DNA of 64,000 bases, from assembly GCA_029264305.1 (NCBI GenBank), contig JARICA010000008.1, forward strand, positions 62,001 to 126,000, in the 5' to 3' direction. Numbering within the stretch: the stretch's first letter is position 1; the number at the start of each line of letters is the position of its first letter. The notes beneath the pieces were generated by a model. That model was not told the DNA's origin and searched no databases. It was given only the letters and a program-made list of their open reading frames with translations. Origin of the DNA: Faecalimonas sp. Its GTDB lineage: Bacteria > Bacillota > Clostridia > Lachnospirales > Lachnospiraceae. Below are positions 1 through 7,632 of the stretch, piece after piece. Made by a program: the position numbers and the translations under genes.

Positions 1-1
1 T

Positions 2-352
2 TTGCCAGTGATTTTTTTGAGTTTTATATTAGGAGTATACATGTTATTTTATTTCCATGATAAAAATATACTTCTTGGTGCTGGGTATGAAACGACAATT
101 GTTGGAAGTCAAAAGATGAAATGGAATGAAGAAAATATAGAAGAGAAAATGAGTAAATTTTTTCGAGACCGTGTGAGAGGGAAAATGATTTTTTTTTCTA
201 AACCAAAAGTAACAGTGCAGTGTAAAAATAATATTTTATCAGTAGATGCAACTGTAAAAAAAAGAAAAGTCATTTTAAAAGTCCATCAAGAAAAAGAAAT
301 TAAAACACCAGAAAAATATATAAGAAAGAAAAGGAAAATTTATGGAAAGTAA
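2..352 (+). CDS. TadE-like pilus assembly protein, C-terminal part
   Basis: The reading frame is open at the window edge, so this is the C-terminal 116 or so residues of a longer protein. It begins inside a hydrophobic segment followed by a 'YFHDKNILLGAGYETTIVGS' stretch, the pattern of the single N-terminal membrane helix and following residues of TadE-like minor pilins in Lachnospiraceae tad loci. A basic tail follows. A codon read as TTG at the edge is not a convincing start because the usual N-terminal 'EAS'-type part is missing. The last 11 bases overlap the next gene, which encodes a DUF6382 protein, a usual neighbour of tad genes. Family assignment is from pattern memory, moderately sure. 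Confidence 0.55.
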   Translation: MPVIFLSFILGVYMLFYFHDKNILLGAGYETTIVGSQKMKWNEENIEEKMSKFFRDRVRGKMIFFSKPKVTVQCKNNILSVDATVKKRKVILKVHQEKEIKTPEKYIRKKRKIYGK

Positions 353-1052
353 ATACAAACAAGATTGGAATCATATGTATTTGATTTTAGAAAGGCCAGA
401 ATTTTATGAAGAAGATTATCAAATGAAAATGATGCAGGAGAATAAAATTGAAGGACTTTTACAGGTTAGTGGACAAGGAATAGATGGAAATAGTCAGTAT
501 AATTATGAGATTAGTGGAAAAGTTTGCATGAAATCCATTTATGAAAAAATGTCAATTGAAAAGCGGGAGTTAGAAAAGTTTTTACAGCAATTTTTAAAAC
601 TTCTTAGTCAAATAGAAAATTATCTCTTAAATGTAAATTGTATTTTACTAGAACCAGAATACATTTTCTATGAAGAGGGAAACTACTACTTTTGTTATTT
701 ACCAATAGAAGAAGAAAAGTTTTGTTATCGGTTTCATTGTCTCACAGAATATTTTGTTAGTAAAATCAACCATAAGGAACAATCGGCCATTTTACTTGCT
801 TATGAATTACATAAGGCAACTATGGAAGAAAATTATAGTTTGGAGAAAATTATTGGACAGGCATTGGCAACAAGTGAAAATGAAATTAGAACAGAGCAAG
901 TAATAGAAGAAGAGTGTGAGGATGATTGGATTGATTTTGATGAAGAAGAAGAAAAACAAGAGAATATTTTAGGAAAAAGGTGGAGACAGTGGAAAGAAAA
1001 AATAGGTAAAAATAGAGTGGGAAAATGGGGAGAGTGGGAAAATGATTCATAA
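342..1052 (+). CDS. DUF6382-type protein lacking a C-terminal FHA domain
   Basis: This 236-residue protein matches the N-terminal domain I know as DUF6382 (acidic opening, 'EPEYIFYEEGNYYFCYLP' core, 'FVSKINHKEQSAILLAYELH' segment). In related bacteria this domain usually precedes a phosphothreonine-binding FHA domain and sits beside tad pilus genes. Here the protein ends soon after an acidic linker and a Trp/Lys-rich tail, and no FHA signature (GR, SxxH, NG) is present. It overlaps the TadE-like gene by 11 bases, indicating one transcript. No frame within the next 100 bases restores an FHA domain. Function unknown; probably a cytosolic regulator or scaffold for the pilus machinery. Confidence 0.55.
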   Translation: MESKYKQDWNHMYLILERPEFYEEDYQMKMMQENKIEGLLQVSGQGIDGNSQYNYEISGKVCMKSIYEKMSIEKRELEKFLQQFLKLLSQIENYLLNVNCILLEPEYIFYEEGNYYFCYLPIEEEKFCYRFHCLTEYFVSKINHKEQSAILLAYELHKATMEENYSLEKIIGQALATSENEIRTEQVIEEECEDDWIDFDEEEEKQENILGKRWRQWKEKIGKNRVGKWGEWENDS

Positions 1053-1100
1053 AATGGATAAAATGATGAAGTGGTGTGGAAGTACAGATGAAAAATCTAG

Positions 1101-1129
1101 TTGTGTAAATAGGTGAGAAAGGCTATAAT
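1101..1129 (+). promoter_or_regulatory. Promoter of the rhomboid gene
   Basis: TTGTGT at 1101-1106 and TATAAT at 1124-1129 are separated by 17 bases. They lie 58 bases before the rhomboid start, so this gene probably has its own sigma-A-type promoter. Confidence 0.6.
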
Positions 1130-1186
1130 ATATATAAAATTTAAAATAGAAAATAGATGATTTTAATTGGTAGAAGGAGGAATAGA

Positions 1187-1798
1187 ATGCCAATGAAGAA
1201 AAAGCCAATCATAACAATTGGTATAATCGGAATAAATGTTCTTGTATTTATATGGCTATCCTTTTATGGAATGACTGAGGATGCTAGTTATATGCTAAAA
1301 CATGGTGCGATGTTTGTTCCGTTTGCGTTTGGTAATCAGGAATACTACCGATTAATAACCAGCATATTTTTACATTTTGGTTTTCCACATTTGATGAATA
1401 ATATGATTATGCTATTTTTCCTTGGAAGTATATTGGAAGAAGAACTAGGTAGTTTTAAATATCTTTTGCTATATTTTTTGAGTGGTGTGGCAGGGAATAT
1501 TTTATCGGCAATGATGGATTTAAGGACAGGGAAATTTGTTGTATCTGCAGGTGCTTCAGGAGCAATTTTTGGAATTATAGGAGCATTGCTTATTATTATT
1601 GCCCAAAATCATGGACATTTAAAAACGTTAAATGGAAGAGGAATGGTATTTATGGTTGTTTGTAGTTTGTACCATGGTTTTACAAGTACCGGTGTGGATA
1701 ATATGGCTCATATTGGAGGGTTAGTAGCAGGAATTTTGCTTGCATTTATTTTATACAGGAAGAGTAAGAGTGAAAGAAGTACTACGATGTGGAATTGA
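1187..1798 (+). CDS. Rhomboid family intramembrane serine protease
   Basis: An integral membrane protease expected to cleave transmembrane helices of substrate proteins inside the bilayer. The 203-residue product has about six hydrophobic helices, the conserved 'HLMNN' of helix 2, the catalytic serine S124 in 'GASGAIFG' and the catalytic histidine H175 in 'MAHIGG', completing the Ser-His dyad. I start it at 1187 because AGAAGGAGG (1172-1180) sits 6 bases before that ATG; an in-frame ATG 30 bases upstream has no such site. Its final 48 bases overlap the convergent histidine kinase gene. Substrate not deducible. Confidence 0.93.
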   Translation: MPMKKKPIITIGIIGINVLVFIWLSFYGMTEDASYMLKHGAMFVPFAFGNQEYYRLITSIFLHFGFPHLMNNMIMLFFLGSILEEELGSFKYLLLYFLSGVAGNILSAMMDLRTGKFVVSAGASGAIFGIIGALLIIIAQNHGHLKTLNGRGMVFMVVCSLYHGFTSTGVDNMAHIGGLVAGILLAFILYRKSKSERSTTMWN

Positions 1799-2476
1799 TT
1801 GGACAGAAATTGTTCCACCATGGGCTTCTATAACTGTTTTGACAATCGCAAGTCCAAGTCCTGTACCATTTTTTTTGTATGTGGTAAAAGGTGTGAAAAT
1901 CTCAGAAAGATGATTTTTGGAGATTCCACAACCATTGTCTTTTATAAGTAAAAGAATGGAATTATCTTTATGTTGAGCGGAAAAGAAGATTTTCCCAGTA
2001 GAATTTACAGCATCATGGGCATTTGCCAATAAATTGAGAAATACTTCTTGTAGTTTTATAGAATCGCCGAATATGTATGGAAGGTTTGGCTCGATTTTTG
2101 CTGTTAGTTCAATAGAAGTATCAGTTAATGTTGTTGCAAAAGATAAAATCAGTTTTTTGAAAAAATCGGAAGAGTGAATTATAGTTTTATGTAAACGAGA
2201 ACCATTGTTATAGGATGACAATTCTTCTAACAATGTTTTGGTAAAAGCAAGATCTTGTAGCATTTGATTCCAATGAGTGAATTGAAGGACCTCAGGATGT
2301 TGCTTTTGAATTAATTGTAAGTTGCTTGAAATAAGGGTAAGAGGATTTCTTATTTCGTGGCTAATTTTGCTTATGGTAAGTTGTTGAAAATCCAATAATT
2401 TTTGAAGTAGTACATAATTGTCGGAATTTTCATTCATCAATTGGTGTAATTGTTTTTCATCGTCTAATGTGAACAT
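1751..2476 (-). CDS. Cytosolic sensor histidine kinase
   Basis: The 241-residue product has a HisKA domain with the phospho-accepting H40 in 'KISHEIRNP', followed by a HATPase_c domain with N-box 'NLLANAHDAV', G1 'DNGCGI' and G2 'GTGLGLAIVKTVIEAHGG'. No transmembrane segment or sensor domain is seen; only about 35 residues precede the H-box. It would autophosphorylate and pass phosphate to a response regulator not encoded nearby, so it is an orphan kinase. Start chosen at the ATG behind GCAGGAGG on the minus strand; an upstream in-frame ATG lacks a site. Such soluble kinases can feed the Spo0A phosphorelay in Clostridia, but that role is only a guess here. Its 3' end overlaps the rhomboid gene. 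Confidence 0.88.
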   Translation of the reverse strand: MFTLDDEKQLHQLMNENSDNYVLLQKLLDFQQLTISKISHEIRNPLTLISSNLQLIQKQHPEVLQFTHWNQMLQDLAFTKTLLEELSSYNNGSRLHKTIIHSSDFFKKLILSFATTLTDTSIELTAKIEPNLPYIFGDSIKLQEVFLNLLANAHDAVNSTGKIFFSAQHKDNSILLLIKDNGCGISKNHLSEIFTPFTTYKKNGTGLGLAIVKTVIEAHGGTISVQSIPHRSTSFTLTLPV

Positions 2477-2584
2477 ATCTATATCCTCCTGCAAAAAGTT
2501 TAACATTGCAATAGGATGGATTCAATAAAAAAGATAGAACAAATTTCGACAAATAAATCATAGAAAAAGAAAAGAGGAAATAAA

Positions 2585-2992
2585 ATGAAAGAGAATAATT
2601 GTATATTTTGTAAAATAGCTAATGGTGAAATTCCATCTGCAACTGTATATGAAGATGAAGATTTTCGAGTGATTTTGGATTTGTCACCTGCTTCTAAAGG
2701 ACATGCGTTAATTTTGCCAAAGGAGCATTATGCAAATCTTTTTGAATTGGATGACGAGTTGGCAGCCAAGGTATTGCCTGTTGCAAAGGAAGTTGTTTCT
2801 AAAATGAAAGAAATATTGCATTGTGATGGATATAATCTTGTGCAGAATAATGGAGAAGTAGCAGGACAGACGGTACATCATTTTCATTTACACTTAATTC
2901 CACGATATGAGGGAGATGATGTGGGAATTCAGTGGAAGCCAGGTACATTGAGTGAGGAAGTAAAAGAGGAGATTCTCTCAAAACTTCGATAA
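2585..2992 (+). CDS. HIT family nucleotide hydrolase
   Basis: A 135-residue cytosolic protein of the histidine triad superfamily, hydrolysing nucleoside phosphoramidates or dinucleoside polyphosphates. It opens with 'NCIFCKIANGEIPS', typical of the Hint branch, and carries the triad H99-x-H101-x-H103 in 'VHHFHLHLIP'. Length matches the family. AGAGGAAA precedes the ATG by about 6 bases. It is divergent from the histidine kinase and runs toward the sigma factor gene 30 bases downstream, possibly on one transcript. Confidence 0.93.
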   Translation: MKENNCIFCKIANGEIPSATVYEDEDFRVILDLSPASKGHALILPKEHYANLFELDDELAAKVLPVAKEVVSKMKEILHCDGYNLVQNNGEVAGQTVHHFHLHLIPRYEGDDVGIQWKPGTLSEEVKEEILSKLR

Positions 2993-3022
2993 ATCATAGT
3001 ACAAACAGGGAAAGATAAAAGA

Positions 3023-3589
3023 ATGAATGAGATGGAAAGTGTAGAAATGGAATTTACCGGCAATATAAAATTCGACAGTATATATGGAAGAAATAGAAAC
3101 AAGGTATTTCGAACAGCATTGTATTACACCAAAAGACGGGAAATTGCAGAAGAGATTACGCAAGAAATTTTTATGGAGTTATATGTAAAAATTGAGGAAA
3201 TAGATGAAGGTAAAGCAGAAAATTGGTTGCTTACTGTTACAAAGAATAGGTCATTAAATTGGATTCATAAAAGCAATGCAGAAATGCGGAGTATAGAGTA
3301 TTTACAAGACGTGGAAGAGTTGTTAACTGATAGCGTAGAATATGACATGATAGAACAAGAACGTAAGAAAGATTTTGGTGTTTTAAGTAAGGAAATCTTT
3401 CTTGAATTGCATAAAGAAAATGAAAGATGGTATGAAGTAGTCAGTGGTATTTATTGCTTAGGAAAAACATCTACAGAAATAGCAGATGAATTGGACGTAA
3501 GTAAAGATGTTATCTATGCGATTATTTATAGAGCAAGACAATGGATCAAACGCAATTATAGAGAACAATACGAGAAAATTTTTGAATAA
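3023..3589 (+). CDS. Sigma-70 family RNA polymerase sigma factor (ECF-like)
   Basis: The 188-residue product has a sigma region 2 (about residues 20-85, including 'EITQEIFMELYVKIEEI' and 'AENWLLTVTKNRSLNWIHK') and a sigma region 4 helix-turn-helix (about residues 145-180, 'TSTEIADELDVSKDVIYAI'). Region 3 is absent, as in ECF-type alternative sigma factors. It would direct RNA polymerase to a small regulon. No anti-sigma gene follows directly: the next same-strand gene, a membrane protein with a cytosolic N-terminus at 4815, lies beyond antisense murG and is the likeliest partner. A strong bidirectional terminator closes the gene. Confidence 0.85.
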   Translation: MNEMESVEMEFTGNIKFDSIYGRNRNKVFRTALYYTKRREIAEEITQEIFMELYVKIEEIDEGKAENWLLTVTKNRSLNWIHKSNAEMRSIEYLQDVEELLTDSVEYDMIEQERKKDFGVLSKEIFLELHKENERWYEVVSGIYCLGKTSTEIADELDVSKDVIYAIIYRARQWIKRNYREQYEKIFE

Positions 3590-3608
3590 GAAAGAAGTGC
3601 ATTGACTT

Positions 3609-3646
3609 AAAAATAGAATGTGCATCGCACATTCTATTTTTTTCAA
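3609..3646. terminator. Bidirectional terminator between the sigma factor gene and murG
   Basis: A perfect 15-bp stem (3609-3623 with 3627-3641) around a 3-base loop has A-runs on one side and T-runs on the other, so it can end both converging transcripts. The core AGAATGTGC recurs in the terminator near 26140. Confidence 0.9.
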
Positions 3647-3649
3647 TCT

Positions 3650-4714
3650 TTATAGAGTAGCATCTTCGATTAAGTTAATGATAGTATCAATCGAATTTTG
3701 TTGTAAAGATTTGCTCATAGCATTGGTGTAAGAATCACGGTTATCATATAAACTGTGGATTGAAGCTAGAAGTTTTTCGTTACTTAAATCTTCTTCTTCA
3801 ATTACAATACTAAAACCTTGTCGTTCAAAAGAACGTGCATTTAAAATTTGATCTCCACGACTTGCGTTGGCAGATAGAGGAATTAATAAATTCGGTTTGC
3901 GAAGGGCAAGAAGTTCGCAAATAGCATTAGCACCTGCACGAGAGATAACAATATCTGTTAAGGCGAAAATATCTTTTAATTCATTTTGAACATATTCAAA
4001 TTGAACATAGCCTTTTAAATGATTAAAGGATGAATCTACTTTGTTTTTTCCACAAAGATGAATGACTTGGAAGTTTTGTAAAAGTTCAGGTAAAATAGCA
4101 CGAATTGCATCGTTTACTACAGCGGATCCTAAACTTCCACCGATAATTAAGATAATAGGTTTATCCTCTGTAAGACCACAAAATTCTAATGCGTTTTTTC
4201 TATCCCCTAATAAAAGTTCTTGTCGAATAGGAGATCCGGTAAGAATTGCTTTTTCTTCCGGTAAATATTTTAATGTTTCAGGAAAGTTGCAACATACTTT
4301 TGTTGCGGAAGGGATTGAAAGTTTATTTGCTAGTCCTGGAGTCATATCTGATTCATGAATAATGACTGGAATATGATGACGTTTTGCGGCTAAAACAACG
4401 GGAACAGATACAAACCCTCCTTTAGAAAAGACGACATCTGGTTTTAAAGATGTCATTAATTTATTTGCTTCATGTAATCCTTTTAAAATACGAAAAGGAT
4501 CTGAAAAGTTTTTTAAACTAAAATAACGACGTAGTTTTCCGGACGATATACCATGATAATTGACATCTAATTGTTCAATCAACTCTTTCTCGATGCCGTT
4601 GTAAGAGCCAATATAATCAATATCATAATTTAACTCTTTTAAACGTGGTAGCAAAGCAATGTTGGGGGTAACGTGTCCGGCAGTACCTCCCCCAGTAAGT
4701 ATAATTCGTTTCAT
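3650..4714 (-). CDS. murG: UDP-GlcNAc:undecaprenyl-PP-MurNAc-pentapeptide GlcNAc transferase MurG
   Basis: Peripheral membrane glycosyltransferase that adds GlcNAc to lipid I, giving lipid II for peptidoglycan synthesis. The 354-residue product begins with the glycine-rich 'LTGGGTAGHVTPN' lipid I loop, has a central 'IIGGSLGSAVVND' motif and the C-terminal 'ISRAGANAICELLALRKPNLLIP' nucleotide-sugar binding region, all diagnostic of MurG (family GT28). Length is normal. GGAGGG precedes the ATG. The gene stands alone on the minus strand, not in a division/cell wall cluster, with its own promoter at 4748-4776 and a terminator shared with the sigma factor gene. Confidence 0.96.
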   Translation of the reverse strand: MKRIILTGGGTAGHVTPNIALLPRLKELNYDIDYIGSYNGIEKELIEQLDVNYHGISSGKLRRYFSLKNFSDPFRILKGLHEANKLMTSLKPDVVFSKGGFVSVPVVLAAKRHHIPVIIHESDMTPGLANKLSIPSATKVCCNFPETLKYLPEEKAILTGSPIRQELLLGDRKNALEFCGLTEDKPIILIIGGSLGSAVVNDAIRAILPELLQNFQVIHLCGKNKVDSSFNHLKGYVQFEYVQNELKDIFALTDIVISRAGANAICELLALRKPNLLIPLSANASRGDQILNARSFERQGFSIVIEEEDLSNEKLLASIHSLYDNRDSYTNAMSKSLQQNSIDTIINLIEDATL

Positions 4715-4747
4715 AAATTTCCCTCCGAAATATAATATATAAGATTT

Positions 4748-4776
4748 ATATTAAACAGATTTCAAAAAAAGGTCAA
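4748..4776 (-). promoter_or_regulatory. Promoter of murG
   Basis: Read on the minus strand, TTGACC (4776-4771) and TAATAT (4753-4748) are spaced by 17 bases, 34 bases before the murG start. A near-consensus housekeeping promoter. Confidence 0.65.
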
Positions 4777-4814
4777 GGGAAATGAAAAATAGACAATAGA
4801 AGATGAGGTAATAT

Positions 4815-5648
4815 ATGAATAAAAAAGAAGATCCAATTGAAAAATATTCTGATGAAGAATTACAAAAAGAAGCGGATGCCATAAGAGCAATTATAGAAAA
4901 TCAGCCAGAACTACAAGAAGAAGAAATGCCTGAAAGAGCACATATTTCCTTGATGAAGAAAATCAAGGAGTATGAAGAAGAACAGTTAAGGAAATCTTTA
5001 CCCGAAGAGGATCAGGAAGCGCTGCGTATTGGAAGAGAAATACGGAAGAAAAGAGAAAGTGTAAAACAAAGAAGAAAAAGAATACAGCGATTAGTAGGTA
5101 TGGCGGCTACATTCGCTCTTGTTGTTGGAATTGGCATAACAAGTGTAGGTGGAAAACGATTTTTTGTAGATATTTTTGAAAAAAATTTTGGGGGAGAGGA
5201 GAAAACATATATTGAGTCTGGAGATGCTAAAGTAGTAGGTGAAATTACAGAGGAGCAAGCTTTGGAAAAAATAAAACAGATATTAGGTGAAGAACCGATA
5301 CGAATGGTGTATAGACCACAGAATACACAATTTTTAAATGCAATAGTGGATCAGGAGATACAAGAAGCGATACTCTGTTATTCAGTTGATAATAAAGTGA
5401 TGAGTCTTCAAATTGTATCACGCTATGTGGAAAGTTCAACAGGTATAGAAATCTCAGATGAATTTCAACGGGAGTATATTATGTCATTACCTAAGACAAG
5501 AGTGGTAATTAAAGAATATAAAGTTTTAGATACGGGAGAGAAAGAATATACAGCACAGTTCACTTATAAAAAAAGTAAATATTTCCTTGTAGCAATTATG
5601 AATCAGATGGAATTTGAAAAAATTATTAAAAATTTACACTTTTTTTAA
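4815..5648 (+). CDS. Single-pass membrane protein, DUF4367-like, putative anti-sigma factor
   Basis: The 277-residue product has a charged, coiled N-terminal cytosolic half (residues 1-92, ending in a very basic 'KRESVKQRRKRIQR'), one transmembrane helix (about residues 94-113) and an extracytoplasmic domain. Its C-terminal 'YFLVAIMNQMEFEKIIKNLHF' resembles the end of DUF4367 domains, which in Clostridia occur on membrane proteins partnered with ECF sigma factors. The architecture, cytosolic N-terminus then one helix then outside domain, is that of an anti-sigma factor. The nearest sigma gene is at 3023, separated by antisense murG. A TGAGG site precedes the ATG. The DUF match is from memory. 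Confidence 0.5.
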   Translation: MNKKEDPIEKYSDEELQKEADAIRAIIENQPELQEEEMPERAHISLMKKIKEYEEEQLRKSLPEEDQEALRIGREIRKKRESVKQRRKRIQRLVGMAATFALVVGIGITSVGGKRFFVDIFEKNFGGEEKTYIESGDAKVVGEITEEQALEKIKQILGEEPIRMVYRPQNTQFLNAIVDQEIQEAILCYSVDNKVMSLQIVSRYVESSTGIEISDEFQREYIMSLPKTRVVIKEYKVLDTGEKEYTAQFTYKKSKYFLVAIMNQMEFEKIIKNLHFF

Positions 5649-5715
5649 AAAATGGCGTCAGATTTTCCTTCTTGGATTGTATATATAGTGTAGGACAACA
5701 CAAGGAGGAGAAGAA

Positions 5716-6174
5716 ATGAAAAAGAAAATCGTAATAACAGCAATGGCGTTATTATTTTCTTTTGCTGTTACAAGTGGAACAGTGGAAGAAGTGCAGGCAA
5801 TTACAACTGTCCCAAATATGTCAGTTGCAGAGGAGAATACTTTAAGTGAGGGGATTATAGAACCTAGAGGACAGTATTTACAAAAAGGTATTTCGAGTCT
5901 TGGTAAAATTGGGAAAGGAAAAATTAAAGTAACGGGAACAACCATTGCCCAAAAGACAGTTGCTGATATTAAAGTGAGTGTGATGATAGAACGTGAAGTA
6001 AAGGGAAAGTGGGTAAGTTATACATCTTGGCGTGCGAGTGATAAAAATACCCATTCTATTACATCGTCAAAGATTCTGAAAGTTCCAAGAGGATATTATT
6101 ATCGGGTACGAAGTGTCCATTCTGCAAATTCAGATGTGGGAGATTCTAATACGAATGCAATTTATGTAGACTAG
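5716..6174 (+). CDS. Small secreted protein, DUF6147-like
   Basis: A 152-residue protein with a clear Sec signal peptide (Lys-rich start, hydrophobic core, cleavage near 'VEEVQA', residues 23-28). The mature part has 'IEPRGQYLQKGISSLGKIGKGKIKVTGTT'-like features (proline-arginine-glycine then alternating strands, then Arg-Val-Arg near the end) that I associate with the DUF6147 family of Lachnospiraceae. About 120 mature residues, probably an all-beta fold. AAGGAGG lies 8 bases before the ATG. No anchoring motif, so released or loosely bound. Function unknown. It is followed by the structured intergenic stretch at 6186-6354. Confidence 0.55.
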   Translation: MKKKIVITAMALLFSFAVTSGTVEEVQAITTVPNMSVAEENTLSEGIIEPRGQYLQKGISSLGKIGKGKIKVTGTTIAQKTVADIKVSVMIEREVKGKWVSYTSWRASDKNTHSITSSKILKVPRGYYYRVRSVHSANSDVGDSNTNAIYVD

Positions 6175-6185
6175 TTTTCAATTCA

Positions 6186-6310
6186 GGGGGACTGCTGCAA
6201 CCATTGCAGCAGTTGCGGAAGAGAAACTGTTAACGAAGATTCAAGTAGTTTTCTATCTCATGTCTTTACACTAAACTACCGGAATCCTGCAATGGTTGCA
6301 GTAGTCCCTC
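6186..6310. repeat. Long-range inverted repeat with nested hairpin
   Basis: Arm 6186-6208 can pair with arm 6288-6310. All 23 positions pair in RNA if two G-U pairs are allowed. The left arm also contains its own perfect 10-bp hairpin (6191-6200 with 6204-6213, loop CCA), so two mutually exclusive folds are possible. No reading frame of note crosses it. Confidence 0.65.
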
Positions 6311-6328
6311 TGGAAGAACAAATCTGTA

Positions 6329-6354
6329 AAATATTAATGGAAGAATTAATATTT
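6329..6354. repeat. AT-rich hairpin
   Basis: AAATATTAAT (6329-6338) and ATTAATATTT (6345-6354) are perfect inverted repeats around a 6-base loop. The hairpin lies between the long inverted repeat and the TSCPD gene. No T-run follows, so it is not an ordinary terminator. Confidence 0.45.
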
Positions 6355-6414
6355 CAAAACAAACTATATCATTTCTATGGAGTTGAGACAAAACAACTCT
6401 GTCTATATATAAAT

Positions 6415-6451
6415 AAAAACTATCGACAAAGAAACTGCCAATAGTTTTTTT
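6415..6451. terminator. Probable terminator after the TSCPD gene region
   Basis: AAAAACTAT (6415-6423) pairs with ATAGTTTTT (6441-6449), followed by more T. It lies just past the minus-strand TSCPD stop and could also end plus-strand transcripts from 5716. The loop is long (17 bases), so strength is uncertain. Confidence 0.45.
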
Positions 6452-6453
6452 GA

Positions 6454-6696
6454 TTAACGTCCTGTTGCTTCCTTTAAAGCTTGTGCAAGTTGATCCGGAC
6501 AAGATGTAGATTTGAAACCGCATTTGATTCCTTCAATGCGAGAAATAGCTTCATTTACATCCATTCCTTCAATCAATTTCGCAATGCCCTGCAAATTTCC
6601 AGAGCAACCCCCAGTAAATTGAACAGCATGAACGGCATTCTCTTGAATTGTAAATGTAATTTTCTGTGAACAGACGCCATGTGGTTTATATTCCAT
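6454..6696 (-). CDS. TSCPD domain protein (TIGR03905 type)
   Basis: An 80-residue protein with the signature 'TSCPDQLAQAL' near the C-terminus and conserved cysteines in 'YKPHGVCSQKI', 'GGCSGN' and 'IKCGFKSTSCPD'. This family is a free-standing version of the domain found at the C-terminus of some class II ribonucleotide reductases; the cysteine pattern suggests metal or redox chemistry. AAAGGAGG precedes the ATG on the minus strand, and a TATAAT lies 18-25 bases further upstream. No functional partner is next to it. Biochemical role unknown. Confidence 0.85.
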   Translation of the reverse strand: MEYKPHGVCSQKITFTIQENAVHAVQFTGGCSGNLQGIAKLIEGMDVNEAISRIEGIKCGFKSTSCPDQLAQALKEATGR

Positions 6697-6814
6697 AGTA
6701 ATAACCTCCTTTGCTTTTGCTATTATAACAAAGGTGTTAAAAAAAAACTAGGTAAGAAATAAAAATTCTGTTATACTAAAAAGAAAAAGAATTTACTTAA
6801 GAGGAGAATAGATT

Positions 6815-7510
6815 ATGATTGGAATTATAGGTGCAATGCAAGAGGAAGTCTCTCTTTTACAAGAAGAAATGAAAGTGGATGAAATTATAGAAAAAGCGGG
6901 CATGGTGTTTTACAAAGGAGAATTGTGTGGACAAGAGGTTGTCATTGTAAAAAGTGGAATTGGGAAAGTTAATGCGGCTCTTTGTGCACAGATTTTAATA
7001 GACGTATTTCAAGTTGATACATTAATCAATACAGGTATAGCAGGATCTTTAGATGCTAGAATTGACATAGGTGATATGGTTATTTCAACGGATGCTGTAC
7101 AACATGATATGGATGCAAGCATTTTTGGAGATCCTATTGGTCAGATACCAAGAATGGATACTTTTTCCTTCCCTTCTGATAAAAAATTAGTAGAGTTAGC
7201 GAAAGAAGTTAATGAAGAAGAAAATCCAGATATTCATACTTTTACAGGAAGAATTGTAAGTGGGGATCAATTTGTTTCTTCTGCAGAAGTGAAAGAACGA
7301 ATTGTATCAAACTTCCAGGCGATGTGTACAGAGATGGAAGGTGCGGCTATTGCTCATGCGGCATATTTAAATAAAATTTCGTGTGTCATTATTCGAGCAA
7401 TTTCGGACAAAGCTGACAACAGTGCAGTGATGGATTATCCAGAGTTTGAAAGATTGGCAATTGTACATTCTGTAAGGCTTATACGTGGTTTGATGAAAAA
7501 GTTAAGTTAA
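6815..7510 (+). CDS. mtnN: 5'-methylthioadenosine/S-adenosylhomocysteine nucleosidase
   Basis: Cytosolic enzyme that removes adenine from MTA, SAH and 5'-deoxyadenosine, by-products of SAM chemistry. The 231-residue product begins 'MIGIIGAMQEEVSLL', has 'NTGIAGSLD', 'GDQFVSS', the substrate-binding 'CTEMEGAAIAHAA' and the catalytic-Asp region 'VIIRAISDKADNSA', all canonical. GAGGAG precedes the ATG. It links functionally to metK at 56569 and to the radical SAM enzyme at 27777, both SAM users or makers. Single-gene transcript; TATACT at 6772-6777 is a possible -10. Confidence 0.97.
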   Translation: MIGIIGAMQEEVSLLQEEMKVDEIIEKAGMVFYKGELCGQEVVIVKSGIGKVNAALCAQILIDVFQVDTLINTGIAGSLDARIDIGDMVISTDAVQHDMDASIFGDPIGQIPRMDTFSFPSDKKLVELAKEVNEEENPDIHTFTGRIVSGDQFVSSAEVKERIVSNFQAMCTEMEGAAIAHAAYLNKISCVIIRAISDKADNSAVMDYPEFERLAIVHSVRLIRGLMKKLS

Positions 7511-7632
7511 AAAGAACTTTGCAATAGGTAAGTTGAAACGACATTTTATGTAGAAAATTGTAAAACGAAACTTCGCCCAAATTTTTTTATTTACGCTATA
7601 ATAGCGCTAGATAAAAGAAGGAGGGCTTTTAT

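Noticed and set aside
6266..6523. Minus-strand open frame in the structured gap after 6186
   Set aside because: It overlaps the TSCPD gene in another frame and the long inverted repeat. No ribosome site or family resemblance.
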